Positions 5,160 through 5,882 of a DNA stretch of 5,882 nt are shown piece by piece. The position numbers and the translations under genes were made by a program. Where the stretch lies: assembly GCA_027073795.1 (NCBI GenBank), contig JALTEW010000417.1, positions 1 through 5,882 of the forward strand. Reading direction: 5' to 3'. The notes below the pieces were generated by a model. That model had not been told where the DNA came from, did no database searches, and was given only the letters and a program-made list of their open reading frames with translations. Every line of letters starts with the position of its first letter. The stretch's first letter is position 1. This DNA comes from a bacterium (GTDB lineage: Bacteria > Desulfobacterota > S145-22).

Positions 5160-5244
5160 CCCCTTGCCTTCCTCGAGATTTAACGAATTAAGCAATCAAG
5201 TGCTTCTTTTGTCAAGAGGAAAGATCTGACCCCTTGCCTTCCTC
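5105..5244. repeat. Exact 70-bp tandem duplication
   Basis: Positions 5105-5174 and 5175-5244 are identical over all 70 bases, both starting GAGATTTAACG and ending CCTTCCTC. The match stops at the base before the first copy and the base after the second. Each copy carries AGATCTGACCCC (5152-5163 and 5222-5233). Copy 1 encodes the last codons and stop of the RAYT-like remnant. Perfect identity means a recent event, or an assembly artefact. Confidence 0.97.
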
Positions 5245-5516
5245 AGGATAAGGCAAAGGAGTTGGGAATACGCGCGGGGGTGGACATGATCACCTTGGGG
5301 GAAAGGGAAGCAAAAGAAGAGAAAAAGTCAAGAGAAAAAGTCAGCGAAGGAGGGGTGCACCCCAAGGAGCCTCAGGGGAAAGAGATGACGTAAAGGAATG
5401 GCATAAATGGGTCTCAGGGGGACTCCTATAACCCTGAGTTTGAGAAAGGGCTTTTTGAGGCCAGAAAAGGTCAAACCCCTGGTCCACATGAAACCAATCG
5501 CGGATTTTGGGTATCC
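5245..5516. other. Non-genic stretch between the tandem repeat and the next promoter
   Basis: No credible gene is seen. One plus-strand frame stays open from 5184 to TAA at 5391, beginning in repeat copy 2 and continuing with KAKELGIRAGVDMITLGERE and a highly charged tail. It has no good start, so it may be the 3' remnant of an unknown gene. Other structure: a perfect palindrome GGGGTGCACCCC (5352-5363) and a 7-bp inverted repeat CTCAGGG/CCCTGAG (5413-5438, 12-base loop). Neither is followed by a T run, so they are not obvious terminators. Confidence 0.5.
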
Positions 5517-5546
5517 TTGACAATCTGGCGCATTCCTGTCTATAAT
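5517..5546 (+). promoter_or_regulatory. Consensus sigma-70-type promoter
   Basis: TTGACA (5517-5522) and TATAAT (5541-5546) are both perfect, with an 18-base spacer. The transcription start should fall near 5553, giving a leader of about 20 bases before the ATG at 5573. This is the strongest promoter in the window. Confidence 0.85.
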
Positions 5547-5572
5547 TTTATAAAATGTAAACAGAGCGTGAG

Positions 5573-5882
5573 ATGCCAAAAGCAAAAAAATATTTTATTT
5601 TCCCCTGTAGCCTCGTCCTTATACTCGCCATCGGTTTCTTTTTCTATCTCTCGACGGCAGGAAAGGCCAAAACGCCCGTCCGGAAGAAGGACAACGGCCT
5701 GGCCATCTCCGAGGCCGAGTGGAACCGGGCGGTCACGTCCGTTCGAAAAAAAATCGTGCGGCCGTTCCTGAAGGACGTCCGAAAGAGGAAGAAATCCAAG
5801 TTCACCAATCCGGAGTTCCTTAAGGCACGCATTAAAGACCTGCTGGATAAGGAAGGGTTCGACTGGGGGGAAGAGAGCCTCA
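5573..5882 (+). CDS. Membrane-anchored protein of unknown function, N-terminal part (runs off window)
   Basis: 103 codons are visible from the ATG at 5573. MPKAKKYF is followed by a hydrophobic segment (about 7-27) and then a hydrophilic, very basic region. That is an N-terminal signal anchor or uncleaved signal with the rest probably outside the cytoplasmic membrane. Residues 45-100 look helical and rich in Lys, Arg and Glu (EAEWNRAVTSVRKK, a KRKKSK cluster at 71-76, then ARIKDLLDKEGFDW). I recognise no family. The upstream Shine-Dalgarno is weak (GAG-rich, 5565-5572), but the perfect promoter just upstream supports this start. A shorter protein starting later is unlikely, since the hydrophobic segment follows the ATG directly. 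Confidence 0.72.
   Translation, partial: MPKAKKYFIFPCSLVLILAIGFFFYLSTAGKAKTPVRKKDNGLAISEAEWNRAVTSVRKKIVRPFLKDVRKRKKSKFTNPEFLKARIKDLLDKEGFDWGEESL

Noticed and set aside
5105..5244. CRISPR-like repeat
   Set aside because: The two 70-base copies are directly adjacent with no spacer; this is a tandem duplication.
5413..5438. CTCAGGG/CCCTGAG inverted repeat as a terminator
   Set aside because: No T run follows, and the 12-base loop with a 7-bp stem is weak.
5328..5585. Minus-strand open frames opposite the unknown membrane gene
   Set aside because: They run across a perfect plus-strand promoter, have no ribosome site and no known motif.

Overview
The window looks like chromosomal DNA of a Gram-negative bacterium. 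A Desulfobacterota-type (deltaproteobacterial) or similar environmental/metagenomic genome is my best guess. The guess rests on the mix of a MidA-type methyltransferase, a catabolic FCD regulator cluster, an IS110-family element and RAYT-like debris; no rRNA or other marker fixes the taxonomy. Base composition is uneven: the left-hand genes are GC-rich, while the regulator and its promoter are clearly AT-rich.

Left part (1-957, minus strand): a GTG-started dimethylarginine dimethylaminohydrolase (DDAH) with an intact Asp-His-Cys triad is followed 10 bases later by the N-terminus of a MidA/NDUFAF7-family methyltransferase that runs off the window. The family's characterised mitochondrial member methylates arginine, so an arginine-methylation gene may sit next to a methylarginine hydrolase.

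Middle part (958-3397, plus strand): a divergent promoter region with an 18-base near-palindrome precedes a GntR/FCD regulator. A 23-codon ORF overlaps the regulator's stop. Then come a small cupin, a DUF2848 (FAH-like) protein and the first 85 codons of a nitrilase-superfamily amidohydrolase. This reads as a small inducible catabolic operon, probably for an amide or carboxylate substrate, whose last gene is broken: the catalytic Glu remains, but the Lys and Cys are lost.

Right-middle part (about 3398-5014): an IS110-family element on the minus strand. Its transposase is split by a one-base frame change at a run of six G, which separates the first catalytic Asp from the E-D-D part. About 400 bases downstream of the transposase are non-coding but contain several hairpins, a good place for a bridge RNA of the IS1111 type. 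Just upstream, a perfect 12-bp inverted repeat would hide the transposase ribosome-binding site in a hairpin.

Right part (5015-5882): decayed 3' end of a REP-associated (RAYT-like) transposase, an exact 70-bp tandem duplication, about 270 bases without a convincing gene, and then a full-consensus sigma-70-type promoter driving the start of a membrane-anchored protein of unknown function. The missing 3' part of the nitrilase gene is not found to the right of the element, so the locus was rearranged or deleted rather than simply interrupted.
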